Part shown: positions 57,123-64,000 of the stretch, piece after piece
Numbering within the stretch: position 1 is the stretch's first letter
Layout of the letters: the number at the start of each line of letters is the position of its first letter
Assembly: GCF_041320275.1 (NCBI RefSeq)
Contig: NZ_CP162023.1
Location: 3,720,001 to 3,784,000 of the forward strand
DNA from: Mumia sp. Pv4-285
GTDB lineage: Bacteria; Actinomycetota; Actinomycetes; Propionibacteriales; Nocardioidaceae
DNA: 64,000 nucleotides
Direction: 5' to 3'
Notes under the pieces: generated by a model
What the model saw: only the letters and a program-made list of their open reading frames with translations
Told to the model about the DNA's origin: nothing
Databases searched by the model: none
Made by a program: the position numbers and the translations under genes

Positions 57123-58868
57123 TCAGCTCTGCCAGGACTTCCACAGGGCGGCGTACGAGCCCCCGCGCGCGACCAGCTCGTCGTGGCTGCCGAGCTCGCT
57201 GATCTCGCCGTCCTCGACCACGGCGACGCGGTCCGCGTCGTGCGCGGTGTACAGCCGGTGCGCGATCGCCACCACCGTCCTTCCCTCCAGCACCGCGCTG
57301 AGCGAACGCTCGAGCGCGCGCGCCGCCCGCGGGTCGATCAGGGAGGTCGCCTCGTCGAGCACCAGCGTGTGCGGGTCGGTCAGTACGACGCGCGCGAGCG
57401 CGAGGTGCTGTGCCTGGGCGTCGGTCAGCCGGTGTCCGCCGGACCCGACCACCGTGTCGAGGCCGTGCGGCAGGTGGTCGACCCACTCCCGCGCGTCGAC
57501 CGCGTCCAGCGCTGCCCACAGGCGGTCGTCGGCGGCGGTCCCGGGCGTCTCCAGCGCGAGCTGGAGGTTGTCGCGCACCGTCCCGACGAACACGTGGTGC
57601 TCCTGGGTGAGCAGGGCGACACGGCGGCGCAGGTCGTCGAGCTCCAGCTCGGTGACCCCGACACCGCCCAGCGTGACGGCACCACGCGTCGGGCCCTGGA
57701 TCCCCGCGATGAGGCGCCCGATCGTCGACTTGCCGGCCCCCGACGGTCCGACGACCGCGAGGCGCTCCCCCTCGGCCAGCTCCAGGTCGACGCCGTGCAG
57801 CACCTCGCGGCCCTCCACGTACGAGAACCGCACGCCGTCGAGCTCGATCTCCTCGCCCGCGGGCGTCCGTCCGCTCGCGACGCGGTCGTCAGGCACCTCG
57901 GCGACGCCCAGCAGCCGTGCGAGCGACGTGGCTCCGACCTGCAGGGTGTCCATCCAGTTGAGGAGTCGCTCGACCGGGTCGATGAGGAACCGTACGTACA
58001 GGATCGCCGCCGTCAGCTCTGCCAGCGAGATCGAGCCCTGTGCCATGAGCCAGCCGCCGAGCAACAGCGTGCCGGCGACGGGGATGAGGTAGCCGACCTC
58101 GATGGCGGGGAAGAACACGGTCCGCAGGTTTCGGGTGTACGACTCTGCCGCGTACGACTCCGCGATGTCGGCGTCGATGCGGTCACGGCGCTGCTCGCCG
58201 AGTCCGAGCGCCTCGACCGTGCGGGCGCCCTCGACGGTCTCGGCGAGCGTCGCGTTGATCTGCGAGTACGAGGCGTGCTCGCGGATGTAGCCGTCGCGGG
58301 CACGCTTGAGGTACCAGCGGGTGGACACCCACAGCACCGGGACTCCGAGCACCAGCGGCAGCGCGACCCAGCCACCGACGAGCAGCGCCGCGACGACGGT
58401 GCACACGGCGGTCACCAGCGCCACGACCGTCTCGGGGACGGCGAAGCGTACGGACCAGCCGAGCGTGTCGACGTCGCGGGACGTGCGCGTCAGGAGGTCG
58501 CCCGTCCCGGCGCTCTCCACCACGCCGATCGGCAGGGTCAGCGCCTCGTCGACGAAGTCCTCGCGCAGGCGCGCCAGCACGACCTCGCCGAAGACAGCGG
58601 AGCGCAGGCGGGCGTACCGGGTGAGGATCGTCTGCGCGATCAGGCAGGCCGCGACGACCGCGGCGAGGCGGTCGATCGTGCCGTAGTCGCCGGAGCCGGT
58701 CGCAGCCGCGACGAGGTCGCCGACGAGCCACGGGACGACGAGCCCCGCGGCCGCGGCCGCACCGTGCAGCACGACGATGACGGCCAGGGCGCGGCGATGG
58801 TCGCGCGCGACCTGGCGGAGGTACGACCGCAGCAGACCGGTGCCGGCGATGGGGAGTGCGTCACGCAA
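57123..58868 (-). CDS. ABC exporter half-transporter with degenerate signature motif (partner 2)
   Basis: Type IV ABC half-transporter (581 residues): six spans (about 20-310) and an ATPase domain. The ATPase keeps Walker A VVGPSGAGKST (about 373), the Q-loop Gln (LLTQEHHVF), Walker B LVLDEATSLID and the H-loop AIAHRL. Its signature is LTDAQAQHLAL instead of LSGGQ. It overlaps the upstream partner gene by 8 bases and must form a heterodimer with it. The only competent ATP site would combine this Walker A with the partner's LSGGQ. Substrate unknown. Confidence 0.9.
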   Translation of the reverse strand: MRDALPIAGTGLLRSYLRQVARDHRRALAVIVVLHGAAAAAGLVVPWLVGDLVAAATGSGDYGTIDRLAAVVAACLIAQTILTRYARLRSAVFGEVVLARLREDFVDEALTLPIGVVESAGTGDLLTRTSRDVDTLGWSVRFAVPETVVALVTAVCTVVAALLVGGWVALPLVLGVPVLWVSTRWYLKRARDGYIREHASYSQINATLAETVEGARTVEALGLGEQRRDRIDADIAESYAAESYTRNLRTVFFPAIEVGYLIPVAGTLLLGGWLMAQGSISLAELTAAILYVRFLIDPVERLLNWMDTLQVGATSLARLLGVAEVPDDRVASGRTPAGEEIELDGVRFSYVEGREVLHGVDLELAEGERLAVVGPSGAGKSTIGRLIAGIQGPTRGAVTLGGVGVTELELDDLRRRVALLTQEHHVFVGTVRDNLQLALETPGTAADDRLWAALDAVDAREWVDHLPHGLDTVVGSGGHRLTDAQAQHLALARVVLTDPHTLVLDEATSLIDPRAARALERSLSAVLEGRTVVAIAHRLYTAHDADRVAVVEDGEISELGSHDELVARGGSYAALWKSWQS

Positions 58869-60585
58869 CGTCCTCGGCCTCCTCTCGGGTCACGACCTGC
58901 CTGTAGCGGGGCTCGGTGGTCATCAGGTCGTGGTGCCTGCCGCGTGCGGCGACGCGTCCGCCCGACAGGAAGACCACCTCGTCGACGACGTCGAGCACCA
59001 GCGGGCTGCTCGACGCCACGACGGTCGTCCGACCGGCGCGGTGGTGGCGGAGGCGTCCGGCGATCCGCGCCTCGGTGTGCGAGTCGACGGCGGACGTGGG
59101 CTCGACGAGCACCAGCACGTCGGCCTCCGTCAGCAGTGCCCGTGCCAGCACGACGCGCTGCCGCTGCCCGCCGGACAGCGAGCGGCCCCGCTCGGCGAGC
59201 TCGGCGTCGAGGCCGTCAGCCAGCGTCTCGAGCACGTCACCCGCCGAGGCGCTGTCGATCGCGCGCCCGATCTCGGCGTCGGTCGTCGCGTGCCGGACGT
59301 CGAGCGCATCGCGCAGGCGTCCGCTGAACAACGCCGAGCCGGTGTCGTTGACGACGATGCGACGACGCAGCTCCTCGCGGGAGACGGCGCCGAGGGGCAC
59401 GCCGCCGTAGGTCACCGCGCCGACGTCGCCTCCGGCCTCCGGATAGCCGCCGAGGCGGTCGGCAAGGGTGACCACCTCGCGCGGGTCGTCGCTGACGAGC
59501 GCGGTCAGGAGTCCCTGGCGCACGACCGTGCCGGTCCGGGCGTCGACGAGGTCGCCGTCGGGCGGGCTCACCGGCTCGGCCGGGTCGGAGACGCTCGGGA
59601 CGACTCCGAGGATCCTGATCACGTGCCGCGCCGAGACGTGGCCGCGGATCAGCTTGTTGGCGGCCTCGGTGAACGTGCGCAGCGGCAGCATCAGGAAGGT
59701 CGCGTACCCGTAGAACGCGATCAGGTCGCCGGGAGTGATCTGCCCGGACGCCGCGAACCGCGCGCCGAGCCACACGACGAGGACCACGAAGGCGCCGGGC
59801 AGCAGCACCTGGAAGGCGTCGAGGTACGACTGGACCCGCGCGACCTGGACGCCGGCGCGCTTCACGTCCTGCGACGCAGCACGGTAGCGGCGGTCGAACA
59901 TCGCCTCCCCGCCGATCCCCCGCAGCACCCGGAGTCCGGCGACGATGTCGCTCGCCAGCGTGTTGAGCTCGCCCTGCAGGACACGGGCGTGCTGGTTGCG
60001 CCGGTTCAGGTGGCGCAGCAGCGGCCCGGTCGCGAGCATCAGCAGCGGCACGCCGATCAGCACGACCAGCCCGAGCGTCGGAGACGCCTCGAGCAGGATC
60101 GCGGCGACCACGAGGTAGGCGACCAACGACCCGACGAACCGCGCCATGACGTCGACGGCGTTGCCGAGGTTGGCGATGTCGGTCGCTCCGACCGAGACGA
60201 CCTCCCCGTGGGCGACGCGCCGGTTGAGCTCGGACCCGAGCCGCCCCGCGTGGGTGCTCACCAGCTGCACCGTCCGGTAGGCGGCGTCGAGCCAGGTCTG
60301 GACGGCCAGCCGGTGGCGTACGATCCCCGCGACCGCCTGGATCACACCCACGACGAGAAGAACGCCTGTCCACATGAGCAGGGCGGATCCGAAGCCGTCG
60401 TCGACGACCGCGTCGATCGCGGCACCGATGACGGCGGGGATCGTCGCCTGAGCGACCATCCACACGATCCCGAACGAGATCGCGCCGACCAGCGTCCACC
60501 CCTGCACGCGAAAGATCCAGGCCAGGTACCGCGTCGCCGAGCGAAGGTCTGGGGTGCCTGGATCGGCGAGCGGGAGGTTCTTCAC
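58861..60585 (-). CDS. ABC exporter half-transporter lacking Walker A (partner 1)
   Basis: Type IV half-transporter, about 574 residues, six spans (about 20-310). In its ATPase domain the segment that should be Walker A reads RQGLLTALVSDDPREVVTLA, with no GxxGxGKS/T. The Q-loop is altered (VVNDTGSALFSG), Walker B is LVLVEPTSAVD and the H-loop His is replaced (VASSSPLV). The signature [15 protein letters not shown] is intact. It can thus supply only the signature half of an ATP site to its partner. Start is uncertain: GTG 60585 after GGAGGGT, or ATG 60615 without a ribosome site. Confidence 0.88.
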   Translation of the reverse strand: MKNLPLADPGTPDLRSATRYLAWIFRVQGWTLVGAISFGIVWMVAQATIPAVIGAAIDAVVDDGFGSALLMWTGVLLVVGVIQAVAGIVRHRLAVQTWLDAAYRTVQLVSTHAGRLGSELNRRVAHGEVVSVGATDIANLGNAVDVMARFVGSLVAYLVVAAILLEASPTLGLVVLIGVPLLMLATGPLLRHLNRRNQHARVLQGELNTLASDIVAGLRVLRGIGGEAMFDRRYRAASQDVKRAGVQVARVQSYLDAFQVLLPGAFVVLVVWLGARFAASGQITPGDLIAFYGYATFLMLPLRTFTEAANKLIRGHVSARHVIRILGVVPSVSDPAEPVSPPDGDLVDARTGTVVRQGLLTALVSDDPREVVTLADRLGGYPEAGGDVGAVTYGGVPLGAVSREELRRRIVVNDTGSALFSGRLRDALDVRHATTDAEIGRAIDSASAGDVLETLADGLDAELAERGRSLSGGQRQRVVLARALLTEADVLVLVEPTSAVDSHTEARIAGRLRHHRAGRTTVVASSSPLVLDVVDEVVFLSGGRVAARGRHHDLMTTEPRYRQVVTREEAEDVA

Positions 60586-60756
60586 ACCCTCCAGCGTAAG
60601 GACGCGCCTCGGCATCGAGCGACCGAATATCCCCCGTCCGGACGGTTCTGTGACCCAGGTCTCGTCCCTCCCTCACCGGTCGCGATCGGTAGGATGTGAC
60701 GCGGTGTGCCGGGAAGTCTGGTCGGCGTCCTTCCGACGACCCTTCAGGAGCCGATC

Positions 60757-62061
60757 GTGCAGAACGACAACACCGTCCTCGGGCGAGGTTCGTGGGGCGA
60801 GACGTCCCGGATCGCAGCGCTGCTGCGCCAGGAGACCGTCGGCGGCTTCCTGCTGATCGGTGCCGCGGTCCTGGCGATGGTGCTCGCGAACTCGCCCGCC
60901 GGAGACGCGTACGTCGATCTCCGCGACTTCGAGATCGGGCCCGAGGCGCTCCATCTCCATCTCAGCCTCGGCACGTGGGCCGCCGACGGGCTGCTGGCCA
61001 TCTTCTTCTTCATCGCCGGTCTCGAGCTCAAGCGCGAGCTGGTCGCCGGCGACCTCCGCGACCCTCGCCGGGCCGCGATCCCGATGATCGCCGCCGTCGG
61101 CGGCATGGTGGTGCCCGCGCTCATCTTCGTGGCCGTGAACGCCCAGACGGGCGGCGACGCGCTCCGGGGCTGGGCGATCCCGACCGCGACCGACATCGCG
61201 TTCGCGCTGGCCGTCCTCGCCGTGCTCGGATCCTTCCTCCCGTCGGCCCTGCGGACGTTCCTCCTGACGCTGGCGATCGTGGACGACCTCCTCGCGATCG
61301 TCGTGATCGCCATCTTCTACACCGACGACCTCGACATCGTGTTCCTGGCAGCGGCTGCCGTCCCGATCGCGGTGTTCGCGGTGCTCGTCCAGCGGCGGGT
61401 GCGCGCACCGTGGCTGCTCCTCCCGCTCGCCGTCACGGCCTGGGCACTCGTGCACGCGTCGGGGGTCCACGCCACGGTCGCCGGCGTGGTGCTCGGCTTC
61501 ACCGTCCCGGTGCTGCGCAGCGAGGCCGCGGGGGGACCGGAGGCCGGACCCGGGCTCGCCGAGTACTTCGAGCACCGGTGGCGGCCCATCTCCGCCGGCA
61601 TCGCCGTCCCCGTCTTCGCGTTCTTCGCCGCCGGCGTCGACGTCGGCGGCATCAGCGGCCTCGTCGAGGCCAACCGGTCGACGATCACGTACGGCATCCT
61701 GCTGGGCCTGGTCGTCGGCAAGACGGTCGGCATCTTCGGCGCGACCTGGCTGACCGCGAGGTTCACCCACGCCCGTCTCGACCCCGACCTCGCCTGGGTC
61801 GACGTCGTGGGCGTCGGACTGCTCGGCGGCATCGGCTTCACGGTCTCGCTGCTCATCGGCGACCTCGCGTACGGCCTCGGGTCGGAGCGTGACGACTACG
61901 TCAAGATCGGTGTCCTCGAGGGCTCGCTCCTGTCAGCGCTCGTGGCAGCGGTCCTGCTCACCGCACGCAACCGGCACTACCGGAGGGTGGCCGAGAGCGA
62001 CGCGGTCGACGCGGACGACGACGGGATCCCGGACGTGTACCAGCGCCGGGACGACCAGTAG
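60757..62061 (+). CDS. nhaA: Na+/H+ antiporter NhaA
   Basis: Sodium-proton antiporter of 434 residues with about 12 spans. Diagnostic parts are [33 protein letters not shown] (Asp of span 4), [17 protein letters not shown] (the paired Asp of span 5), and the late [13 protein letters not shown] (Lys of span 10) and [13 protein letters not shown] 60757 follows CAGGAG; the longer in-frame ATG at 60706 has no ribosome site. The tail ends in [16 protein letters not shown], which resembles a calcium-binding thrombospondin type-3-like loop. Confidence 0.95.
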   Translation: MQNDNTVLGRGSWGETSRIAALLRQETVGGFLLIGAAVLAMVLANSPAGDAYVDLRDFEIGPEALHLHLSLGTWAADGLLAIFFFIAGLELKRELVAGDLRDPRRAAIPMIAAVGGMVVPALIFVAVNAQTGGDALRGWAIPTATDIAFALAVLAVLGSFLPSALRTFLLTLAIVDDLLAIVVIAIFYTDDLDIVFLAAAAVPIAVFAVLVQRRVRAPWLLLPLAVTAWALVHASGVHATVAGVVLGFTVPVLRSEAAGGPEAGPGLAEYFEHRWRPISAGIAVPVFAFFAAGVDVGGISGLVEANRSTITYGILLGLVVGKTVGIFGATWLTARFTHARLDPDLAWVDVVGVGLLGGIGFTVSLLIGDLAYGLGSERDDYVKIGVLEGSLLSALVAAVLLTARNRHYRRVAESDAVDADDDGIPDVYQRRDDQ

Positions 62062-62111
62062 GCGTCCCGAACGCGTTTGACCGGCAGCGGCGCCACGACG
62101 ACACTCGGGCC

Positions 62112-63212
62112 ATGCCGCTGTCTCTCGTCCCGGTGCACCTCCCTGCCTCGCTCTCCTCCTCGGAGGCGTGGGCGCTTCGCGGTGTGGTCCGGGTGCGCGA
62201 GGCGATCGAGCGAGCGATCGTGGGACACGCGGACCTCGTTCCCGACCTTGCGCTCTCGGCCGAGATGATGGCGGACCGCGTCTACCGCCCCCTCGACCGC
62301 TGGGTCGCGGTGGCCGACGACGCGCGGACGCCCGAGTCGGTCGTCGGCCACGGCTCCCTCCGACTGCCGCAGGTCGGCGAGACCGACGTGGCGATCGTGG
62401 ATGTCGGCGTCGACCCCCGCTGGAGGGGCCGCGGTGTCGGGACGAGCCTCGCCGAGCTCGTCGCCGCCGAGGTCCGCGCCGCGGGGCGACGCGTCGTCCA
62501 GGCCGACACCACGCACCCACGCAGCGCGGACCCCGACCACGACGTCCTGCGTCCGACCACCGGGGCCGGCACCGTGGCCGTCGACGCGTCCACCCGCTTC
62601 GCCCGCGCGCACGGATTCGTGCTCGAGCAGGTCGAGCAGCAGTCCACGCTCGACCTCCCCGTCCCGGCCGGCCGCCTTGCGGGCCTCGCGCAGGAGGCCT
62701 CGCGCGTGGCGGGCGCGGCGTACCGGACGCACGTGTGGGTGGACGAGGTGCCCGAGGAGTGGGAGGAGCAGTACGCGCTCCTGATGACCCGGATGACGAC
62801 CGACGCCCCGGCCGGAGGAATGGACCACAGCGAGGATGCGTGGGACGTCGCGCGGCTGCGCGACGCGACGGCGCGGCGGCAGGCCAGCGGACGGGTCGCC
62901 GTCATCGGGGTCGCCGAGCACCGACCGTCGGGCACGCTCGCGGGCTACTCCGTCGCGGAGGTCATGGGCTCGCGTCCTGAGTCCGCCATCCAGGCCGACA
63001 CGCTGGTGCTCGGGGAGCACCGCGGCCACCGCCTGGGGATGCTCATCAAGACGTCCCTGATGGGGGCCTTGAGCTCGCTCCGCCCGCAAGCGCGCCGCAT
63101 CCACACCTGGAACGCGCACGAGAACGCGCCGATGATCGCGATCAACGTCGCGCTCGGCTACCGCCCGGCGAGCGTCGCGGCCCAGTGGCAGCTGCGCCTC
63201 GACCAGGCGTAG
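62112..63212 (+). CDS. Tandem GNAT acetyltransferase
   Basis: Protein of 366 residues with two GNAT folds in a row, as in mycothiol synthase-like proteins. The N-terminal one has the acetyl-CoA loop VDPRWRGRGVGTSLAELV (about 103-120), the C-terminal one LGEHRGHRLGMLIKTSL (about 300-316) followed by HTWNAHENAPMIAINVALG. The C-terminal copy has the NAxxNxxM pattern of the active domain. The acceptor is unknown; I would not name it MshD from sequence alone. Confidence 0.85.
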   Translation: MPLSLVPVHLPASLSSSEAWALRGVVRVREAIERAIVGHADLVPDLALSAEMMADRVYRPLDRWVAVADDARTPESVVGHGSLRLPQVGETDVAIVDVGVDPRWRGRGVGTSLAELVAAEVRAAGRRVVQADTTHPRSADPDHDVLRPTTGAGTVAVDASTRFARAHGFVLEQVEQQSTLDLPVPAGRLAGLAQEASRVAGAAYRTHVWVDEVPEEWEEQYALLMTRMTTDAPAGGMDHSEDAWDVARLRDATARRQASGRVAVIGVAEHRPSGTLAGYSVAEVMGSRPESAIQADTLVLGEHRGHRLGMLIKTSLMGALSSLRPQARRIHTWNAHENAPMIAINVALGYRPASVAAQWQLRLDQA

Positions 63213-63292
63213 CCTCGTTGTCGATCTCGGCGCATGCTGTTCGTTACCTGGGTGAAGGCCCCGAACGGCGGGACCCGACCGAAGGAGATCCG

Positions 63293-63637
63293 ATGTCCGA
63301 GCGCTACCTCTTCATCCTCTTCGACGACGAGTCCACGTGGGTCGACGCGACCCCGGCGGAGTGGGACGCGTTGATGGCCGCGCACGAGCGGTTCAGCAAG
63401 GCCGTCGAAGCCGCGGGGGCGATCGACCACGGTGGCGAGGCCCTCCAGCCGACGACCACCGCCACCACCGTGCGTACGGGCGCGGAGCCGGTGGTGACCG
63501 ACGGTCCGTTCGTCGAGTCGAAGGAGGCCTTCGGCGGCTACTACGTCATCGAGTGCGACGGCCTCGACACCGCGCTGGCGCTGGCCAAGCAGTGCCCGAG
63601 CGCGGTCGTCGAGGTGCGGCCCATCATGGCCGTGTGA
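63293..63637 (+). CDS. YCII/DGPF-family protein
   Basis: Protein of 114 residues from the YCII-related (DGPF) family. It has RYLFILFDDEST at the start and the diagnostic VVTDGPFVESKEAFGGYYVIE near residue 65 (first 19 residues quoted as VVTDGPFVESKEAFGGYYV). Function unknown; such genes are typically next to ECF sigma factors of the ECF42 type, as here (10 bases to the next gene). ATG 63293 is fixed by AAGGAG just upstream. Confidence 0.88.
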   Translation: MSERYLFILFDDESTWVDATPAEWDALMAAHERFSKAVEAAGAIDHGGEALQPTTTATTVRTGAEPVVTDGPFVESKEAFGGYYVIECDGLDTALALAKQCPSAVVEVRPIMAV

Positions 63638-63647
63638 TCGGCTGCCG

Positions 63648-64000
63648 ATGACGGACGTCGCGGACGTCGTCGCGACCCTCCACCGTGACCACTGGGGCCG
63701 TGTGGTCGCGGCGACCGTCCGCACCGCGGGCGACCTCGACACCGCTCAGGACTGCGCGCAGCACGCGTTCGAGCGCGCCCTCGCGGCCTGGGACCGTGAC
63801 GGCGTCCCGGCCAGCTCCGTCGGCTGGCTCGTCCGGACGGCCCGCAACCACGCCCTCGACCTGCACCGCCGGGCGGGCTCGTTGCGCGACCGGCTGCCCG
63901 ACCTCGCCCAGCGCGAGGAGACTCGGCACCTCGACGACCCAGCGGCCCGATGGAACGACGACCTGCTGCGGCTCGTCTTCACGTGCTGCCATCCTGCGCT
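63648..64000 (+). CDS. ECF sigma factor, ECF42/SigJ-like (3' end outside window)
   Basis: First 117 residues of an extracytoplasmic-function sigma factor. Region 2 is clear (LHRDHWGRVVAATVRTAGDL, AQDCAQHAFERALAAW, then VGWLVRTARNHALDLHRR). The conserved LLRLVFTCCHPA at the edge is the start of the ECF42-type region 4 segment. Region 4 and the expected C-terminal TPR-like extension lie beyond the window. The ATG at 63648 is 10 bases after the DGPF gene; the pair is a known conserved unit. Confidence 0.9.
   Translation, partial: MTDVADVVATLHRDHWGRVVAATVRTAGDLDTAQDCAQHAFERALAAWDRDGVPASSVGWLVRTARNHALDLHRRAGSLRDRLPDLAQREETRHLDDPAARWNDDLLRLVFTCCHPA

Overview
This is a chromosomal segment of a high-GC Gram-positive actinobacterium. 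The third-codon GC bias is strong, GTG and TTG starts are frequent, CGTAC-type words are common, and several gene families are typical of Actinobacteria (DUF3017, DUF6350, a DesA3-type desaturase with its own reductase, SARP, PspC, DGPF/ECF pairs). Nocardioidaceae or a near relative (Propionibacteriales) is my best guess, but that is inference. Genes are densely packed and mostly chromosomal housekeeping or stress functions. I saw no rRNA, tRNA, insertion sequence, integrase or CRISPR array.

Layout. 1-7.8 kb: sdhC-sdhA (cut at the left edge) face a divergent LysR regulator, followed by a minus-strand run (CBS/CorC protein, trpS, 2'-5' RNA-ligase-like, YihY, PLP dehydratase). 7.8-15.2 kb: galK, a pheA of unusual (alphaproteobacterial-like) type, thioredoxin, a PadR-MFS efflux pair with a dyad operator, purU and a basic secreted protein. 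15.3-19.2 kb: a complete sulfate ABC importer (sbp-cysT-cysW-cysA), translationally coupled, with a dyad at the promoter and a strong terminator. 19.2-31.3 kb: MFS transporter, aquaporin, mdh, small membrane proteins, folD, a YbaK-like editing protein, an AbiEi/DUF559-like gene lying between two copies of the same imperfect palindrome, then purN-purH, DUF6350 and a sigma-factor-like protein carrying a transmembrane segment and a large extracytoplasmic region.

31.3-48.6 kb: sucCD, an alpha/beta hydrolase, an M23 peptidase, pcrA, a GntR-ABC exporter operon, a SARP/NB-ARC/TPR regulator next to a lone zwf and a GNAT, then a ferredoxin reductase-desaturase operon behind a perfect 8-4-8 dyad. 48.6-64 kb: a CopB-type P-ATPase whose CsoR-like operator lies inside the end of the preceding gene, a protealysin-like M4 protease that appears fused to an emfourin-like inhibitor domain, a PspC/LiaFSR-like envelope stress locus, an Lrp regulator, a SnoaL-like protein, an asymmetric heterodimeric ABC transporter, nhaA, a tandem GNAT and a DGPF protein followed by the start of an ECF sigma factor (cut at the right edge).

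The strongest candidates for little-described biology are the membrane-tethered sigma-like protein (29399-31264), the protease-inhibitor fusion (50768-52105), the ABC pair in which one half has lost its Walker A (57123-60585), and the palindrome-flanked AbiEi/DUF559 cassette (24747-25835). All functional assignments come from reading motifs by eye; no database search was run.
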